Positions 31,109 to 41,120 are shown, counted from the stretch's first letter. The stretch is 64,000 nucleotides of DNA from Rariglobus hedericola (GCF_007559335.1 NZ_VMBG01000001.1:558001-622000); one strand, 5' to 3'. The notes: generated from the sequence alone by a model not told the origin. Made by a program: numbers and translations.

Positions 31109-33028
31109 CTACAACTGCACCGGCAGGCCGATCTCGATGATCTGCGTGGGCTGGATCTGGTAATAATCCTTCACCGGACGGGCATTGCGGCTGAGGAACG
31201 CGTAGAGGCTCTTTTGCCATTCGAACATCTTGGCATTGCCGCCGGTGATGATCATTTCGCGGTTAAAATAATACGTGGTGCTCTGCGGGTTGACCGGCAC
31301 GCCCTGAGCCTTGATGCGGTCGATGAGTTTGCTGACGGAAGGCGACTCCATGTAGCCGTAACGGCCGACTGCGCGCCACACGCCTTCGCCGAGACTTTCG
31401 AGCGTCATGCGTTCCTCTTCGTCGATGGTCGGCACTTCCACCGTGCCAATGGTCAGCAGCACCACAGTCTGCTGAAGGCACTTGTTGGCTTTGAGATGGT
31501 GCAGCAAGGCGAGGGGCGTGCCCTTCGGAGTGGCCACCATGAACACGGCGCTGCCGGGCACGCGCACGATGTTTTTGCTCTTCGCCACCTGCGACAGTTC
31601 GAGCTCGGTGATGGCGCCGCCGTAGATTTTTTCCTGGATCTCGTTACGGCCGCTTTTCCACGTGTGCATGATCGCAACGACGAGGGCGGCGATCAACATG
31701 GGGAGCCATCCGCCGTCGGTGAACTTGTGGAGCGTCGAAGCGAACAGCGCCACGTCGATCACGATGAATACGCTGCACAACGAAAGGGATTTCCAGAGAG
31801 GCCAATGCCAGTGGCGTTGGGTCACCAGATAGAAGGCATACGTTGTCACGACCATCGTGCCGGTGACGGCGATACCATAGGCCGCCGCGAGACGTTCACT
31901 GGAGCCGAACATAGCCACGATGCCAATGGCGAGAATGGCGAGCGACATGTTGATCAGCGGAACGTAGATCTGCCCGGCTTGCTCCGCGCTGGTGTGCATG
32001 ACGCGCAGGCGGGGGAAATAACCGAGCTGGATGGCCGAGCGCGTGAGCGAGAATGCACCTGAGATCACCGCCTGGCTGGCGATGATGGCGGCGGCGATGG
32101 AGAGCAGCGTGAGCGCACCCTGCGGCCAACCTTCGGGAACGAGATCGAAAAACGGATTGGTGGTGCCGGGGTGGTTGATGACGTAGGCGCCCTGACCGAA
32201 GTAGTTCAAAAGCAGTCCGGGAAATGCAAACCACAGCCAGGCGCGCGCAATGGCTTTGCGACCAAAGTGGCCCATGTCGGCATAGATCGCCTCGGCACCG
32301 GTCACGGCCAGCACAACCGAACCGAGCAACGTGGCGGCTCCGTGGGGATGCGTGGCGATGAGGCGCACGCCATGCATGGGATTAAGCGCCTGAAAGATTT
32401 CCGGAGCCTGCCAGATGTGCCAGATGCCGAGTGCGCCGATGACGCCGAACCAGATCATCATTACGGGACCGAAGATGTCGCCGATGAGTTTGGTGCCTTT
32501 GTGCTGCACCCAGAAAATGCCGGCGAGAATGACGCAGGCGATGAGGATGATCGTATTGTGCGCATCCTCCGAAGCGAAGTAATCGTTCACGCCGCGCAGA
32601 CCTTCCGCCGCGCTGAGCACCGTGATCGCGGGAGTGATGGCGCTGTCGCCATAAAGCAAGGCGGCGCCGAACAGCATGACGAGCAGCGACGGGCCGATGC
32701 GGCGGCTGGTTTTGCGATCATCGGTTTCTTTGACGTGGCCGAGTGCCATGAGCGCAAAGATGCCGCCTTCGCCGTGATTGTCGGCACGCAGTATAAACCA
32801 GATGTATTTGACGCAGACCACGAGGATCAGCGCCCAGAAAATGAGTGAAAGCACCCCGAGCACGCCCTCGGCACGTTCGTCGAGACGGAGCGTCGCGAGG
32901 CACTCCTTCATAGTATAAAGCGGGCTGGTGCCGATATCACCAAAGACCACACCAAGCGCGCCGACGCAGAGGCCGAGCTTTACAGCGGAGGGTGCGTGCG
33001 ACGAGGGATCAGCCGAAGAGCTGTGCAT
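31109..33028 (-). CDS. kup: Low-affinity potassium transporter Kup
   Basis: 639 residues from the ATG at 33028; the frame reaches 33085 but the residues before this start do not resemble Kup. The N-terminal signature VFGDIGTSPLYT is near residue 30. About twelve membrane helices are followed by a cytoplasmic C-terminal domain of about 200 residues ending in EIGLPVQL. It imports K+ with protons. The MFS gene follows three bases later. Confidence 0.95.
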   Translation of the reverse strand: MHSSSADPSSHAPSAVKLGLCVGALGVVFGDIGTSPLYTMKECLATLRLDERAEGVLGVLSLIFWALILVVCVKYIWFILRADNHGEGGIFALMALGHVKETDDRKTSRRIGPSLLVMLFGAALLYGDSAITPAITVLSAAEGLRGVNDYFASEDAHNTIILIACVILAGIFWVQHKGTKLIGDIFGPVMMIWFGVIGALGIWHIWQAPEIFQALNPMHGVRLIATHPHGAATLLGSVVLAVTGAEAIYADMGHFGRKAIARAWLWFAFPGLLLNYFGQGAYVINHPGTTNPFFDLVPEGWPQGALTLLSIAAAIIASQAVISGAFSLTRSAIQLGYFPRLRVMHTSAEQAGQIYVPLINMSLAILAIGIVAMFGSSERLAAAYGIAVTGTMVVTTYAFYLVTQRHWHWPLWKSLSLCSVFIVIDVALFASTLHKFTDGGWLPMLIAALVVAIMHTWKSGRNEIQEKIYGGAITELELSQVAKSKNIVRVPGSAVFMVATPKGTPLALLHHLKANKCLQQTVVLLTIGTVEVPTIDEEERMTLESLGEGVWRAVGRYGYMESPSVSKLIDRIKAQGVPVNPQSTTYYFNREMIITGGNAKMFEWQKSLYAFLSRNARPVKDYYQIQPTQIIEIGLPVQL

Positions 33029-33150
33029 GAATCGGGCAGTCTCACTCACGATGACGGCGACAGTCCAACTCGTTTTTGCGATCAAGGAAAATGGCTTGCA
33101 TGTCTTCCCTGCGTTGACGCGGAGGGCTGGATAAACACCGTAACGCCATC

Positions 33151-33987
33151 ATGAGTCTACCCGCCTGGAAGGTCGCCAAGACCTACACCGACATCCTTTA
33201 TCACAAAGCCGAGGGCATTGCCAAAATCACCATCAACCGGCCCGAGAAGCGCAACGCGTTCCGACCCGAAACGGTCATGGAGATGCACGACGCCCTCATC
33301 GATGCGCGCGAGGATTTGACGGTCGGCGTGATCCTGCTCACCGGCGCCGGTCCGCATGCCGATGGCAAATACGCCTTCTGCGCCGGCGGTGACCAAAGCG
33401 TTCGCGGCCATGCTGGCTATGTTGGCGGCGACGGCGTGCCGCGCCTTAATATTCTGGATGTGCAGAAGCTCATCCGCTCCATGCCGAAAGTCGTGATCGC
33501 GCTCGTCGCCGGTTATGCCATCGGTGGCGGCCACGTTCTCCATATTGTGTGCGATCTCTCGATCGCGGCGGACAACGCGATCTGCGGCCAGGTCGGCCCT
33601 AAAATGGGCAGTTTCGATGGCGGTTTTGGCTCCAGCTATCTGGCGCGCATCGTCGGCCAGAAAAAGGCCCGAGAGATCTGGTATCTCTGCCGCCAATATA
33701 ACGCGCAGCAGGCGCTCGACATGGGACTCGTCAACACCGTCGTACCCATCGCCGAGCTTGAAGCCGAAGGCGTCAAATGGGCGCGTGAAATCATGGGACA
33801 CAGTCCGCTGGCGATCCGCTGCCTGAAGAGCGCTTTCAATGCCGACGTGGACGGCCAAAGCGGTCTGCAGGAACTGGCCGGCAACGCCACGTTGCTCTAT
33901 TACATGAGCGAAGAGGCCAAGGAATTCCACGGCGCCCAGCGCGAGAAGCGCAAGCCCGACGCCCGCAAATTTCCCTGGTTGCCGTAA
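33151..33987 (+). CDS. menB: 1,4-dihydroxy-2-naphthoyl-CoA synthase MenB
   Basis: 278 residues of the crotonase fold. Motifs specific to MenB are the oxyanion/active-site stretch [12 protein letters not shown] near residue 76, [21 protein letters not shown] near 122, [12 protein letters not shown] near 149 and the [10 protein letters not shown] segment near 170. It closes the second ring of the naphthoquinone in menaquinone synthesis. The first 12 residues form a short N-terminal extension before the typical YTDILYH start. It diverges from kup and is not clustered with other men genes apart from menD 5 kb away. Confidence 0.96.
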   Translation: MSLPAWKVAKTYTDILYHKAEGIAKITINRPEKRNAFRPETVMEMHDALIDAREDLTVGVILLTGAGPHADGKYAFCAGGDQSVRGHAGYVGGDGVPRLNILDVQKLIRSMPKVVIALVAGYAIGGGHVLHIVCDLSIAADNAICGQVGPKMGSFDGGFGSSYLARIVGQKKAREIWYLCRQYNAQQALDMGLVNTVVPIAELEAEGVKWAREIMGHSPLAIRCLKSAFNADVDGQSGLQELAGNATLLYYMSEEAKEFHGAQREKRKPDARKFPWLP

Positions 33988-33997
33988 CGCGCTCCGC

Positions 33998-34534
33998 TCA
34001 AGCCACCGGTCGCGAGGGCGGGACGGCGTTGCGCTCGGCCAGTGCGGCCGTGACCTTCGCCTTGCGCGATTTGTAATACAGCGCGAGCCCGCCCTGAAAG
34101 AGCAGGGTCACGCCCATGACGATCAGATAAAACCCGAAAAACACCGGTTTTATCATTGGGCGCAGGTCATCGACAGAGATGCCGGACTGGCTGAGGTAGC
34201 TGCGCATCTCCGGCGTGAGTTGCGCCAACAGGGCGGCTTCGTCGTAGGCCAGCATGTTCTCCAAAGAATACAGGAGAATCGTCGCGAGGATGATCACCTG
34301 CGCGCGCACCAGCCACTTCATGCCATCGGCTTTTCCGGTAATCAGCTGTTTGCGACCGCGCAATTCCAGGACGCCGCAAGACGTGATGATCGCGCCGATA
34401 AACACGCCGATCCATTCGCCCATCAAAAGGGAGATCACCGTGCATAACCCGGCAAAGAGCGCCACGCTCCAGCCGTCGATGGCGGCGATAACAAGCACAC
34501 GACGCAGGGATTTTTCGTTGGGGGTATCGGGCAT
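33998..34534 (-). CDS. Hypothetical membrane protein
   Basis: 178 residues with four membrane helices: about 12-30 and 32-52, then 72-92 and, after a long polar loop (LTPEMRSYLSQSGISVDDL), 125-148. The C-terminal tail is basic. No family recognised. It converges with menB, 10 bases apart, and diverges from yqeY. Confidence 0.7.
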   Translation of the reverse strand: MPDTPNEKSLRRVLVIAAIDGWSVALFAGLCTVISLLMGEWIGVFIGAIITSCGVLELRGRKQLITGKADGMKWLVRAQVIILATILLYSLENMLAYDEAALLAQLTPEMRSYLSQSGISVDDLRPMIKPVFFGFYLIVMGVTLLFQGGLALYYKSRKAKVTAALAERNAVPPSRPVA

Positions 34535-34668
34535 GACGAGGGGATGAGGTTTCGAAGCGTCGTCGCAGTTGCCTTAATCGGCAAGGGTGCACGTCGATAA
34601 TCGCCGGGGTCGTTCCGCTTTGCCTGCTCGACACGCCTACCGCTCCGTTCACGCTCAGGGCCAATCCC

Positions 34669-35118
34669 ATGCCCACGATCTACGAAACCCTCCGCGCCGA
34701 TATCATCACCGCCGTCAAAGCGCGCGATACGCCGCTGGCCACCATTTTGCGCACCAATGACGGCGCCATCCAGCGTGCCGCGATGGACCTCAACAAGCCC
34801 ATCGACGACGAACTCGTGCTGGCGACATTGCGCAAGGCCGTGAAAAACCTGGTCGGCGCCAACGTCGAATTCGAGAAGGGCGGGCGCCAGGATTTGATCG
34901 ATGCAAACCTCAAGGAAATCGCAATTATTGAGAAATACCTGCCGGCCGGTCTTGATGCGGCGAAACTGGAAGCCCTGGTGGTTGAAGCCATCGCCACGAC
35001 CGGAGCACAGAGCAAAAAAGACATGGGCAAGGTGATTGGCGCGCTTAAACAGCATCCTCAGGCCGGCCTCATTGACTTCGGTTCCGTCAGCAAGCTGATC
35101 CAATCGAAGCTGCCTTGA
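34669..35118 (+). CDS. GatB/YqeY domain protein
   Basis: 149 residues, the whole length of a YqeY protein. Typical segments are LRADIITAVKARDT near residue 8, LRKAVKN near 52, EIAIIEKYLP near 80 and the terminal KKDMGKVIGALKQHP...FGSVSKLIQSKL. The family shares the tail domain of the amidotransferase subunit GatB and may bind tRNA; physiological role unsettled. Confidence 0.9.
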   Translation: MPTIYETLRADIITAVKARDTPLATILRTNDGAIQRAAMDLNKPIDDELVLATLRKAVKNLVGANVEFEKGGRQDLIDANLKEIAIIEKYLPAGLDAAKLEALVVEAIATTGAQSKKDMGKVIGALKQHPQAGLIDFGSVSKLIQSKLP

Positions 35119-35230
35119 TCGGAAGGCGAGCACCCATTTAAGGGCGTTGAACAACGTGAAAAGGGCGGGTGGTCGGGAGTTTTCCATCGCGGATAAATAT
35201 GCTCCCACATCCGGAGCCCTGAGTTGCGCG

Positions 35231-35262
35231 TAGGATGATCGCGAGCAAGCTCGCTCCCTGAA
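35231..35262. repeat. REP-like hairpin
   Basis: GTAG (35230-35233) is followed by a hairpin with GCGAG/CTCGC arms around a CAAG loop (35241-35254). This resembles repetitive extragenic palindromes described in other bacteria. Only one copy of this exact sequence was noticed in the window, so its repeat nature is not shown here. Confidence 0.35.
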
Positions 35263-35268
35263 TTTTCC

Positions 35269-36738
35269 ATGAACGCTTCTCCCGTCATTCTTTGGTTTCG
35301 CCAGGACCTGCGCTTGCAGGACAACGCCGCGCTTCACGCTGCTTTGGCGCGAGGTGGGCCGGTGATTCCGGTTTATATTTGGGACGAGGCGGGCGAGGGC
35401 GACTGGACGGCGGGCGGGGCGACCAAGTGGTGGCTGCATCATTCGTTGGTCGCGCTCGATGCCTCGCTTCAAACACGCGGATCGCGGCTGATCGTGGCGA
35501 GTGGCGACAGCGGCGAGGTGTTGAGTGATTTGATCACAGAGACAGGGGCGGAGGCGGTGTATTGGAATCGTCGTTACGAGCCGGCGGTCATCGCTCGCGA
35601 CAAGATCATCAAAGCCGATCTCATCGCGGCGAAGATCGAGGCGAAGAGTTTTAATTCGGCTCTGCTGTTTGAACCGCACACGATTCAGAACAAGCAGGGC
35701 AAGCCGTTTCAGGTGTTCACGCCTTACTGGCGGCATTGTCTCACGCTGCCGATGGCTCCGGCGGTGGTGATTCGCAAGGGGGACTTTCCGGCTCCGGCGG
35801 AGTGGCCGGCCTCGTTGGAGATTTCTAAGCTGAAACTGCTGCCGACGATCAAGTGGGACGGTGGATTTTACGAGGCGTGGACGCCGGGCGAGACCGGAGC
35901 GCAGGCGCAGTTGAAGCGTTTTATCGCGAAGGCGATGGAGGCGTATTCGGATCAGCGCAACACGCCGGGGATCGAGGGCACCTCGCGGTTGTCGCCACAT
36001 TTTCATTTTGGCGAGATTGGTCCGCGACAGGTGTGGGCAGCGGTGCAGGCGTTGTCGAAGGACAGCGGGGTGTTCCCGCCGAACAAGGGCTCGCAGACGT
36101 TTTTGAGCGAGGTGGGCTGGCGCGAGTTTGCGCATCATCTGCTGTTTCATTTTCCGCAGACGCCGACCGAGCCGTTGCGCGAGGATTTTAAAAAATTCCC
36201 GTGGGCGAAGGACAAGGACGGAGCGTTGTTGCGGGCGTGGCAGCGTGGGCAGACGGGTTATCCGATCGTCGACGCGGGGATGCGAGAGTTGTGGCACACG
36301 GGCTGGATGCACAATCGCGTGCGCATGGTGGTCGCGTCGTTTTTGGTGAAACACCTGCGTCTGCCGTGGCAGCACGGGGCGGAGTGGTTTTGGGATACGC
36401 TGGTCGATGCCGACCTCGCGCAGAACACGCTGGGCTGGCAATGGAGTGCGGGGTGCGGGGCGGATGCGGCGCCGTATTTTCGGATTTTCGCGCCGGTAAC
36501 ACAGGGCGAGCGTTTTGACGGCTCGGGCGAGTATGTGCGCCAGTGGGTGCCTGAGATTGCGAAGTTGCCGGACAAGTTTTTGCACGCGCCGTGGACCGCG
36601 CCGGAGAATGTGCGCGAGTATGCGAAAATCGGCGGGAATTATCCGGATCCGGTTGTCGATCACGCGCAGGCGCGTGAGGCGGCGTTGGCGGCGTTTAAGA
36701 GTCTGCGCGGTGACAGCATCGTCGAGCGTGACGCGTGA
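35269..36738 (+). CDS. phr: Deoxyribodipyrimidine photolyase (cryptochrome/photolyase family)
   Basis: 489 residues. The N-terminal alpha/beta antenna domain starts with ILWFRQDLRLQDNAAL. The FAD-binding helical domain has GTSRLSPHFHFGEI (about 238-251), WREFAHHLL (about 284-292), MRELWHTGWMHNRVRM near 340 and the conserved DADLAQNTLGWQWSAGCG near 382. It repairs UV-induced cyclobutane dimers using light. First gene of a cluster with DUF2256, an SRPBCC-epimerase fusion and an FAD oxidoreductase. Confidence 0.95.
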   Translation: MNASPVILWFRQDLRLQDNAALHAALARGGPVIPVYIWDEAGEGDWTAGGATKWWLHHSLVALDASLQTRGSRLIVASGDSGEVLSDLITETGAEAVYWNRRYEPAVIARDKIIKADLIAAKIEAKSFNSALLFEPHTIQNKQGKPFQVFTPYWRHCLTLPMAPAVVIRKGDFPAPAEWPASLEISKLKLLPTIKWDGGFYEAWTPGETGAQAQLKRFIAKAMEAYSDQRNTPGIEGTSRLSPHFHFGEIGPRQVWAAVQALSKDSGVFPPNKGSQTFLSEVGWREFAHHLLFHFPQTPTEPLREDFKKFPWAKDKDGALLRAWQRGQTGYPIVDAGMRELWHTGWMHNRVRMVVASFLVKHLRLPWQHGAEWFWDTLVDADLAQNTLGWQWSAGCGADAAPYFRIFAPVTQGERFDGSGEYVRQWVPEIAKLPDKFLHAPWTAPENVREYAKIGGNYPDPVVDHAQAREAALAAFKSLRGDSIVERDA

Positions 36739-36855
36739 GCGACGCACGAGTGAGCATGCGAAATCTCGTTCTCGTTTGCGGCGATCATCCAGGCGCGGGT
36801 GAAGCAATCCGAGTCAAAGGTGGTGCGCTCAACCGTGAAGAGTTGATTTTCTGAT

Positions 36856-37011
36856 ATGCCGAGGATGCGTAAAAAGTCTGACCTTCCGAAGAAAACCTGC
36901 GTGGTCTGCGGGCGTCCGTTCACGTGGCGGAAGAAATGGGAAAAGGTGTGGGATGATGTGAAGTATTGCTCCGATGCGTGCCGGATGCGAAAGGGACGGG
37001 CTACGAAATGA
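36856..37011 (+). CDS. DUF2256 small zinc-ribbon-like protein
   Basis: 51 residues. The sequence has four cysteines in two pairs, [14 protein letters not shown] near residue 15 and [10 protein letters not shown] near 39, and is Lys/Arg-rich, matching DUF2256, a family often encoded beside photolyase or cryptochrome genes. Probably a zinc-binding protein. Its stop overlaps the start of the next gene (ATGA). The 117 bases between it and the photolyase hold no convincing gene. Confidence 0.88.
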   Translation: MPRMRKKSDLPKKTCVVCGRPFTWRKKWEKVWDDVKYCSDACRMRKGRATK

Positions 37012-38414
37012 GTTTATCCACGTTTACACGCAGTGTTCGCATCGAGTGTCCGGCGGAAAAAGTATTTGCCTGGCATGAGCGGCCAGGGGCGTTTACACGA
37101 CTTGCGCCGCCGTGGCAGAAGCTGGAAGTGATCTCCCAGATCGGCGGGATTCGCGACGGCGCACGGGTGAGTCTACGCACGAAAATCGGGCCTGTGTGGG
37201 TGCGCTGGGATGTGGAGCACCGGAACTATGTCGAAGGCGTGCAGTTTCGTGACGTGCAGCTGCGCGGACCGTTTGCGCATTGGGAGCATGTGCACCGTGT
37301 GGAGCCCGTGGACGGCGGACGGGCGTGTGTGCTGACGGACGAGATCAAATATGAGCTGCCGTTTGGCGTGCTCGGGCGGATGGGCGGCGGGGCGTTTGCC
37401 CGGAGGGAATTGGAGCGATTGTTCACCTATCGACATGCGGTGACGAAGATGGATTTGGAAAATGAAGCGCGCTATATTTCGGTGCGACCGATGCGTTTTT
37501 TAATCGCCGGTGCATCGGGATTGGTGGGGCGGGCGCTGACTGCGTTTTTGCAGACGCAAGGTCATACGGTGCTCAGGCTGGTGCGTCGTGCGACCCGGGA
37601 ACGCGACGAGGTGTTTTGGAATCCGGCGAAAGGCGAGGTCGACCCGCAGGCCATGCGCGGAGTGGACGGGGTGATTAATTTATCCGGCGAAGGCGTGGCG
37701 GATAGGCGGTGGTCTGCGGAGCGCAAAGCAGCGATCCTGCGCAGTCGCATCGACAGCACGCGCACGGTGGTGTCGGCGATAGGCGCGGTGCAAAGCGAGC
37801 GGTTGCGACCGTTTGTCTTCGTGTCGGCCTCGGCCATTGGAATCTACGGCAACCGCGGGGACGAAGTGCTCGACGAAAGCGCTGTTACGGGGAGCGGATT
37901 CCTTGCAGACGTCTGCACGGCGTGGGAACGAGAGGCGGTGGCGGCGGATGCGCTCGGCGTGCGTGTGGTCGAGTTGCGCACGGGGGTGGTGCTCACACCG
38001 GCGGGCGGGGCGCTGGCGAAGTTGCTGCCGGTTTTCAAAGCGGGCCTCGGCGGTAGGCTGGGCAATGGCAAGATGTGGATGAGCTGGATCTCGCTCGATG
38101 ATTTGGTGGGAGTGATTTACCACGCGGTGCTCGACCGGCGTTGTGCCGGTCCGGTGAATGCCGTGGCACCGCAGGCGGTGACGAATGCGGATTTTACCCG
38201 CGTGCTCGGTCGGGTGTTATGCAGGACGGCCGTGTTGCCGGTGCCGGCGGTGGTGTTGCGCACGGTGTTTGGAGAGATGGCGGATGAAACGCTGTTGTCG
38301 AGCGCACGGGTGGTGCCGGCGAAACTCGCGGAAGCGGGCTATGGGTTTCGCCACGAAAGTGTGGAGGTGGCGTTGCACCATCTGCTCGGGCAATCCGGTT
38401 CCAAGCTTACATGA
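37008..38414 (+). CDS. SRPBCC domain fused to TIGR01777-type NAD-dependent epimerase
   Basis: 468 residues from the ATG at 37008. Residues 1-150 form an SRPBCC ligand-binding domain ([26 protein letters not shown]). Residues 163-468 are a Rossmann epimerase of the TIGR01777 group: [22 protein letters not shown]-like [21 protein letters not shown] near 222, and [18 protein letters not shown] near 274. The C-terminal domain is the DUF1731-like tail. Such fusions occur with photolyase genes in several phyla. It overlaps both neighbours by four bases. Confidence 0.9.
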   Translation: MSLSTFTRSVRIECPAEKVFAWHERPGAFTRLAPPWQKLEVISQIGGIRDGARVSLRTKIGPVWVRWDVEHRNYVEGVQFRDVQLRGPFAHWEHVHRVEPVDGGRACVLTDEIKYELPFGVLGRMGGGAFARRELERLFTYRHAVTKMDLENEARYISVRPMRFLIAGASGLVGRALTAFLQTQGHTVLRLVRRATRERDEVFWNPAKGEVDPQAMRGVDGVINLSGEGVADRRWSAERKAAILRSRIDSTRTVVSAIGAVQSERLRPFVFVSASAIGIYGNRGDEVLDESAVTGSGFLADVCTAWEREAVAADALGVRVVELRTGVVLTPAGGALAKLLPVFKAGLGGRLGNGKMWMSWISLDDLVGVIYHAVLDRRCAGPVNAVAPQAVTNADFTRVLGRVLCRTAVLPVPAVVLRTVFGEMADETLLSSARVVPAKLAEAGYGFRHESVEVALHHLLGQSGSKLT

Positions 38415-39352
38415 ACAGCACTACGGTTATCATCGGCGCAGGTATTTCGGGGCTCGTGCTGGCGCGTGAATTGGTAACGGCGGGCGTGCATGTGACGGTG
38501 CTTGAAAAGAGCCGCGGCTATGGCGGCCGTATGGCGACCAAGCGGGTGGGGGAGGCGGTCTTCGATCAAGGCGCGCAGTATTTCACCGTGCGTGATGCGA
38601 AGTTTATCGAACTGACCCAGAACTGGCGCAACGCGGGGCTGATTAAAAACTGGCCGGATACACCGCATCGACGGGTGGTCGGAAATCCCAGCATGACGGC
38701 GGTGCCGAAGGCTCTGGCGGAAGGCTTGGAAATTTTGCGTGAGCATAAGGTCACGGCGGCGCGCCGTATCGCCGGCGGTTATTGGGATCTCGATGTTGAA
38801 AACCACGGTGTCATTCGGGCCGATCGTTTGCTGTTCACCTGTCCGGTGCCGCAGGCGCTGGCGGTGCTGGCGGCGGGTGAAGTGGAGCTGCCCGCCGGCG
38901 AGGCGGCTTCGCTGGCGGCGCTCCAGTATCATCCGTGTCTGGCCTTGCTCGTCACGCTAGCCGGTCCCAGCGCAGTGCCGGCGGAGGGTCTCGTGTTGAC
39001 GGAAGGTCCGGTGCGCTGGATCGCGGACAATGTCAAAAAAGGCATCGCTCAAGGCGCAGCTGCCGCCGTGACCATTCATGCATCCGCCGAGTTTTCGGCT
39101 GCGAACTACGGAATGCCGGAGGCTGAAGTCGCGGCGCGGTTGTTGCCCGTGGTCCAAGCGTGGTTGGGCTCACCGGCGGTCTCGACGACGTTGCATCGGT
39201 GGAAATTCAGCGAACCGGTGACGACGCACGCGGAGCGTTGCGTGTGGTTGCCTGAACTGGCGCTCGGATTGGCGGGCGATGCGTTTGCCGGATCCAAAGT
39301 CGAGGGTGCGGTCATGTCCGCCCTGGCCATGGCGGAACGTTTGCGCGGGTGA
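38411..39352 (+). CDS. Renalase-like FAD-dependent oxidoreductase
   Basis: 313 residues. An N-terminal dinucleotide motif VIIGAGISGLVLARELV at residues 6-22 is followed by the EKSRGYGGRMATKR segment typical of renalase/amine-oxidase-like flavoproteins and by FDQGAQYF. The closing GLAGDAFAGSKVEGAVMSALAMAERL is the C-terminal FAD-binding motif. Substrate unknown. Last gene of the photolyase cluster; the start overlaps the preceding stop. Confidence 0.88.
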   Translation: MNSTTVIIGAGISGLVLARELVTAGVHVTVLEKSRGYGGRMATKRVGEAVFDQGAQYFTVRDAKFIELTQNWRNAGLIKNWPDTPHRRVVGNPSMTAVPKALAEGLEILREHKVTAARRIAGGYWDLDVENHGVIRADRLLFTCPVPQALAVLAAGEVELPAGEAASLAALQYHPCLALLVTLAGPSAVPAEGLVLTEGPVRWIADNVKKGIAQGAAAAVTIHASAEFSAANYGMPEAEVAARLLPVVQAWLGSPAVSTTLHRWKFSEPVTTHAERCVWLPELALGLAGDAFAGSKVEGAVMSALAMAERLRG

Positions 39353-39397
39353 TGCGATTATCTTGCCCGAATGAGGGCGAAGGCGTTTGAGTGCGGC

Positions 39398-40348
39398 ATG
39401 TCCGCGAACGCCTACACCGACATCGTTGCAACCATCGGCCACACGCCGCTGATCAAACTCAATCGCATCGCCGCGGGAGTGCCGGCGACCATTTACCTGA
39501 AGGCGGAATTTTTCAACCCGTTGGGCAGCGTCAAGGATCGCATCGGACGCGCGATGATCGAGGCGGCGGAACGTGACGGGAAACTAAAACCCGGTGCGAC
39601 GGTGATCGAGCCCACCTCGGGCAACACGGGCATCGCGCTGGCTTTCGTGTGTGCACAACGTGGATACAAGTTGATTCTTACCATGCCCGAGACGATGTCC
39701 CTCGAGCGCCGGGTTTTGTTGCGCATGCTCGGTGCGGAGATCGTGCTCACGCCCGGTGCGGAAGGCATGCCGGGCGCGATTCGCAAAGCATCGGAGTTGC
39801 TCGCACACCATGGCGAAGGCGGCTTCATTCCGCAGCAGTTTGAGAATCCCGCGAATCCGGAAATCCATCGGCTCACCACGGCGGAGGAAATCTGGACGGC
39901 GACGGGCGGAAACATTGATGCCTTTGTGGCGGGCGTCGGCACGGGCGGGACCATTACGGGTGTGTCGGAGGTGATCAAAGCGCGACGCGAGCTGCGGAGC
40001 ATCGCGGTGGAGCCGACGGGCAGTCCGGTTTTATCCGGTGGCAAACCCGGGCGTCACCGCATTCAGGGCATTGGCGCGGGCTTCATTCCCAAGAACTGCA
40101 ATACCTCGATCATTGATGAAGTCATCACCGTCAGCGATGACGATGCCTTGGAGACGGCGCGTCAGCTCGCGTTGCAAGATGGTATCTTGGGCGGGATTTC
40201 GACGGGAGCCAATGTCTGGGCTGCGCTGCAAGTTGCCAAACGCCCTGAATTTTCCGGAAAGACCATTGTGACTGTAGGTTGCAGCTTTGGGGAGCGCTAC
40301 ATTTCGACCGCTCTGGCTGAAAAAGCCCGACAGGAAGTAGCCGTTTGA
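39398..40348 (+). CDS. cysK: Cysteine synthase A
   Basis: 316 residues from the ATG at 39398; an ATG at 39371 in the same frame would add nine residues. Pyridoxal-phosphate enzyme making cysteine from O-acetylserine and sulfide. The cofactor lysine lies in NPLGSVKDR near residue 43, with TSGNTG near 72, the phosphate loop [10 protein letters not shown] near 178 and GISTGANV near 266. The MSLERR stretch and length (about 310-320) fit CysK; a cystathionine beta-synthase is unlikely without a CBS domain. Confidence 0.93.
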   Translation: MSANAYTDIVATIGHTPLIKLNRIAAGVPATIYLKAEFFNPLGSVKDRIGRAMIEAAERDGKLKPGATVIEPTSGNTGIALAFVCAQRGYKLILTMPETMSLERRVLLRMLGAEIVLTPGAEGMPGAIRKASELLAHHGEGGFIPQQFENPANPEIHRLTTAEEIWTATGGNIDAFVAGVGTGGTITGVSEVIKARRELRSIAVEPTGSPVLSGGKPGRHRIQGIGAGFIPKNCNTSIIDEVITVSDDDALETARQLALQDGILGGISTGANVWAALQVAKRPEFSGKTIVTVGCSFGERYISTALAEKARQEVAV

Positions 40349-40349
40349 A

Positions 40350-40421
40350 CCTAGGGTATGCTGGGTAGTTCACCCATGGGGGCCCAGGTAAAACCTGTGG
40401 ATACCCCAGCGACACCCTAGG
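40350..40421. repeat. Large imperfect palindrome after cysK
   Basis: Outer arms CCTAGGGT (40350-40357) and ACCCTAGG (40414-40421) are exact complements. Inner arms GCTGGGTA (40360-40367) and TACCCCAGC (40402-40410) pair with one bulge, and an inner CAGGT/ACCTG hairpin has an AAA loop. About 16 bp of outer stem can form. No T-run follows, so it is not a standard terminator. It may be an extragenic palindromic element. Confidence 0.6.
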
Positions 40422-40503
40422 GCGCATAATGAGGTAACGCGCTTGAGGGAGATGGGTAGAGGGCTCGATGGTGGGAGAATCGGGATTCCTCTAGAGTGTG
40501 GTC

Positions 40504-41010
40504 ATGAAAACCACCCGCACTCTCAGCCGACTGCTGCTCGCTCTTGCGGGTTTTGCATTCGCATTCGCGGGTGAGGCCAACGCAGCCAATCCGGTTTCGG
40601 GTGTGTCGCTGATTACGGCTTTGAAAGATGCTCACTCCTTGGCTGCCAATCGCAGCGACCTGAAGGTGTTGCGCGTGGAAGGCACTTCGATGCTGCCCTA
40701 TTTTGGAACGGGTGCGGTCTTGGTTGTTAAAACACTGGCTGCTGAAAAACTTCGTTCGGGCATGGTGGTTGTTTATACCAACCGTTTTAACGAAATCATC
40801 GCCCATCGTCTGGTGTCCGTAACGGCGAATGGTTGGACTGCTGCGGGTTACAACAACAGTAGTGATGACACGACCCCCGTTACCAGCGAAAATCTGATCG
40901 GAGTAGTTTACGCGACGTTCCATTCGGACGCGCAGGCATCGGCTCCTCTGGTCGCCTCCACTTCGGTGGAAGCCGGCACTCTGGTTGCCATGGCGGGTCC
41001 GGCCCGCTGA
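40504..41010 (+). CDS. Exported S24/S26 signal-peptidase-like protein
   Basis: 168 residues from the ATG at 40504 (a GTG at 40498 adds two). A Sec signal peptide ends with an AxA site near residue 27 (GEANA). The mature part carries the peptidase S26 core: EGTSMLPYFG with candidate catalytic Ser62, then SGMVVVY and IAHRLV with His101, where ER/archaeal-type signal peptidases use His in place of the bacterial Lys. It ends with GYNN...NLIGVVYATF. It is clearly paralogous to the lipoprotein at 59107. Proteolytic activity is inferred only. Confidence 0.75.
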   Translation: MKTTRTLSRLLLALAGFAFAFAGEANAANPVSGVSLITALKDAHSLAANRSDLKVLRVEGTSMLPYFGTGAVLVVKTLAAEKLRSGMVVVYTNRFNEIIAHRLVSVTANGWTAAGYNNSSDDTTPVTSENLIGVVYATFHSDAQASAPLVASTSVEAGTLVAMAGPAR

Positions 41011-41120
41011 TCGTTAGCTGATCGCTGCGAGCTGACTCGCTAATACGATCCATGTAGGGAGGCAGGCATCCAAAATCAGGCTTCCCTCTACCAATGATGA
41101 TGGCCTAAGGTAACCTGTTT

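Noticed and set aside
30962-32062. Long plus-strand open frame opposite kup and the MFS gene
   Set aside because: Rich in His/Arg/Glu/Asp/Gly with no domain; a shadow frame caused by high GC in third positions of the kup codons.
34435-36807. 790-codon minus-strand frame opposite phr and yqeY
   Set aside because: Arg/His/Leu-rich shadow crossing three well-supported genes on both strands.
36754-36855. A 32-residue frame starting MRNLVLVCGD between the photolyase and DUF2256 genes, resembling the start of CryB/FeS photolyases
   Set aside because: Only about eight residues resemble the family; the rest does not, and the frame stops early. A chance match cannot be ruled out.
39371-39397. Nine-residue N-terminal extension of cysK
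   Set aside because: The ATG at 39398 gives the usual CysK start and the extra residues (MRAKAFECG) match nothing in the family; kept only as an alternative.
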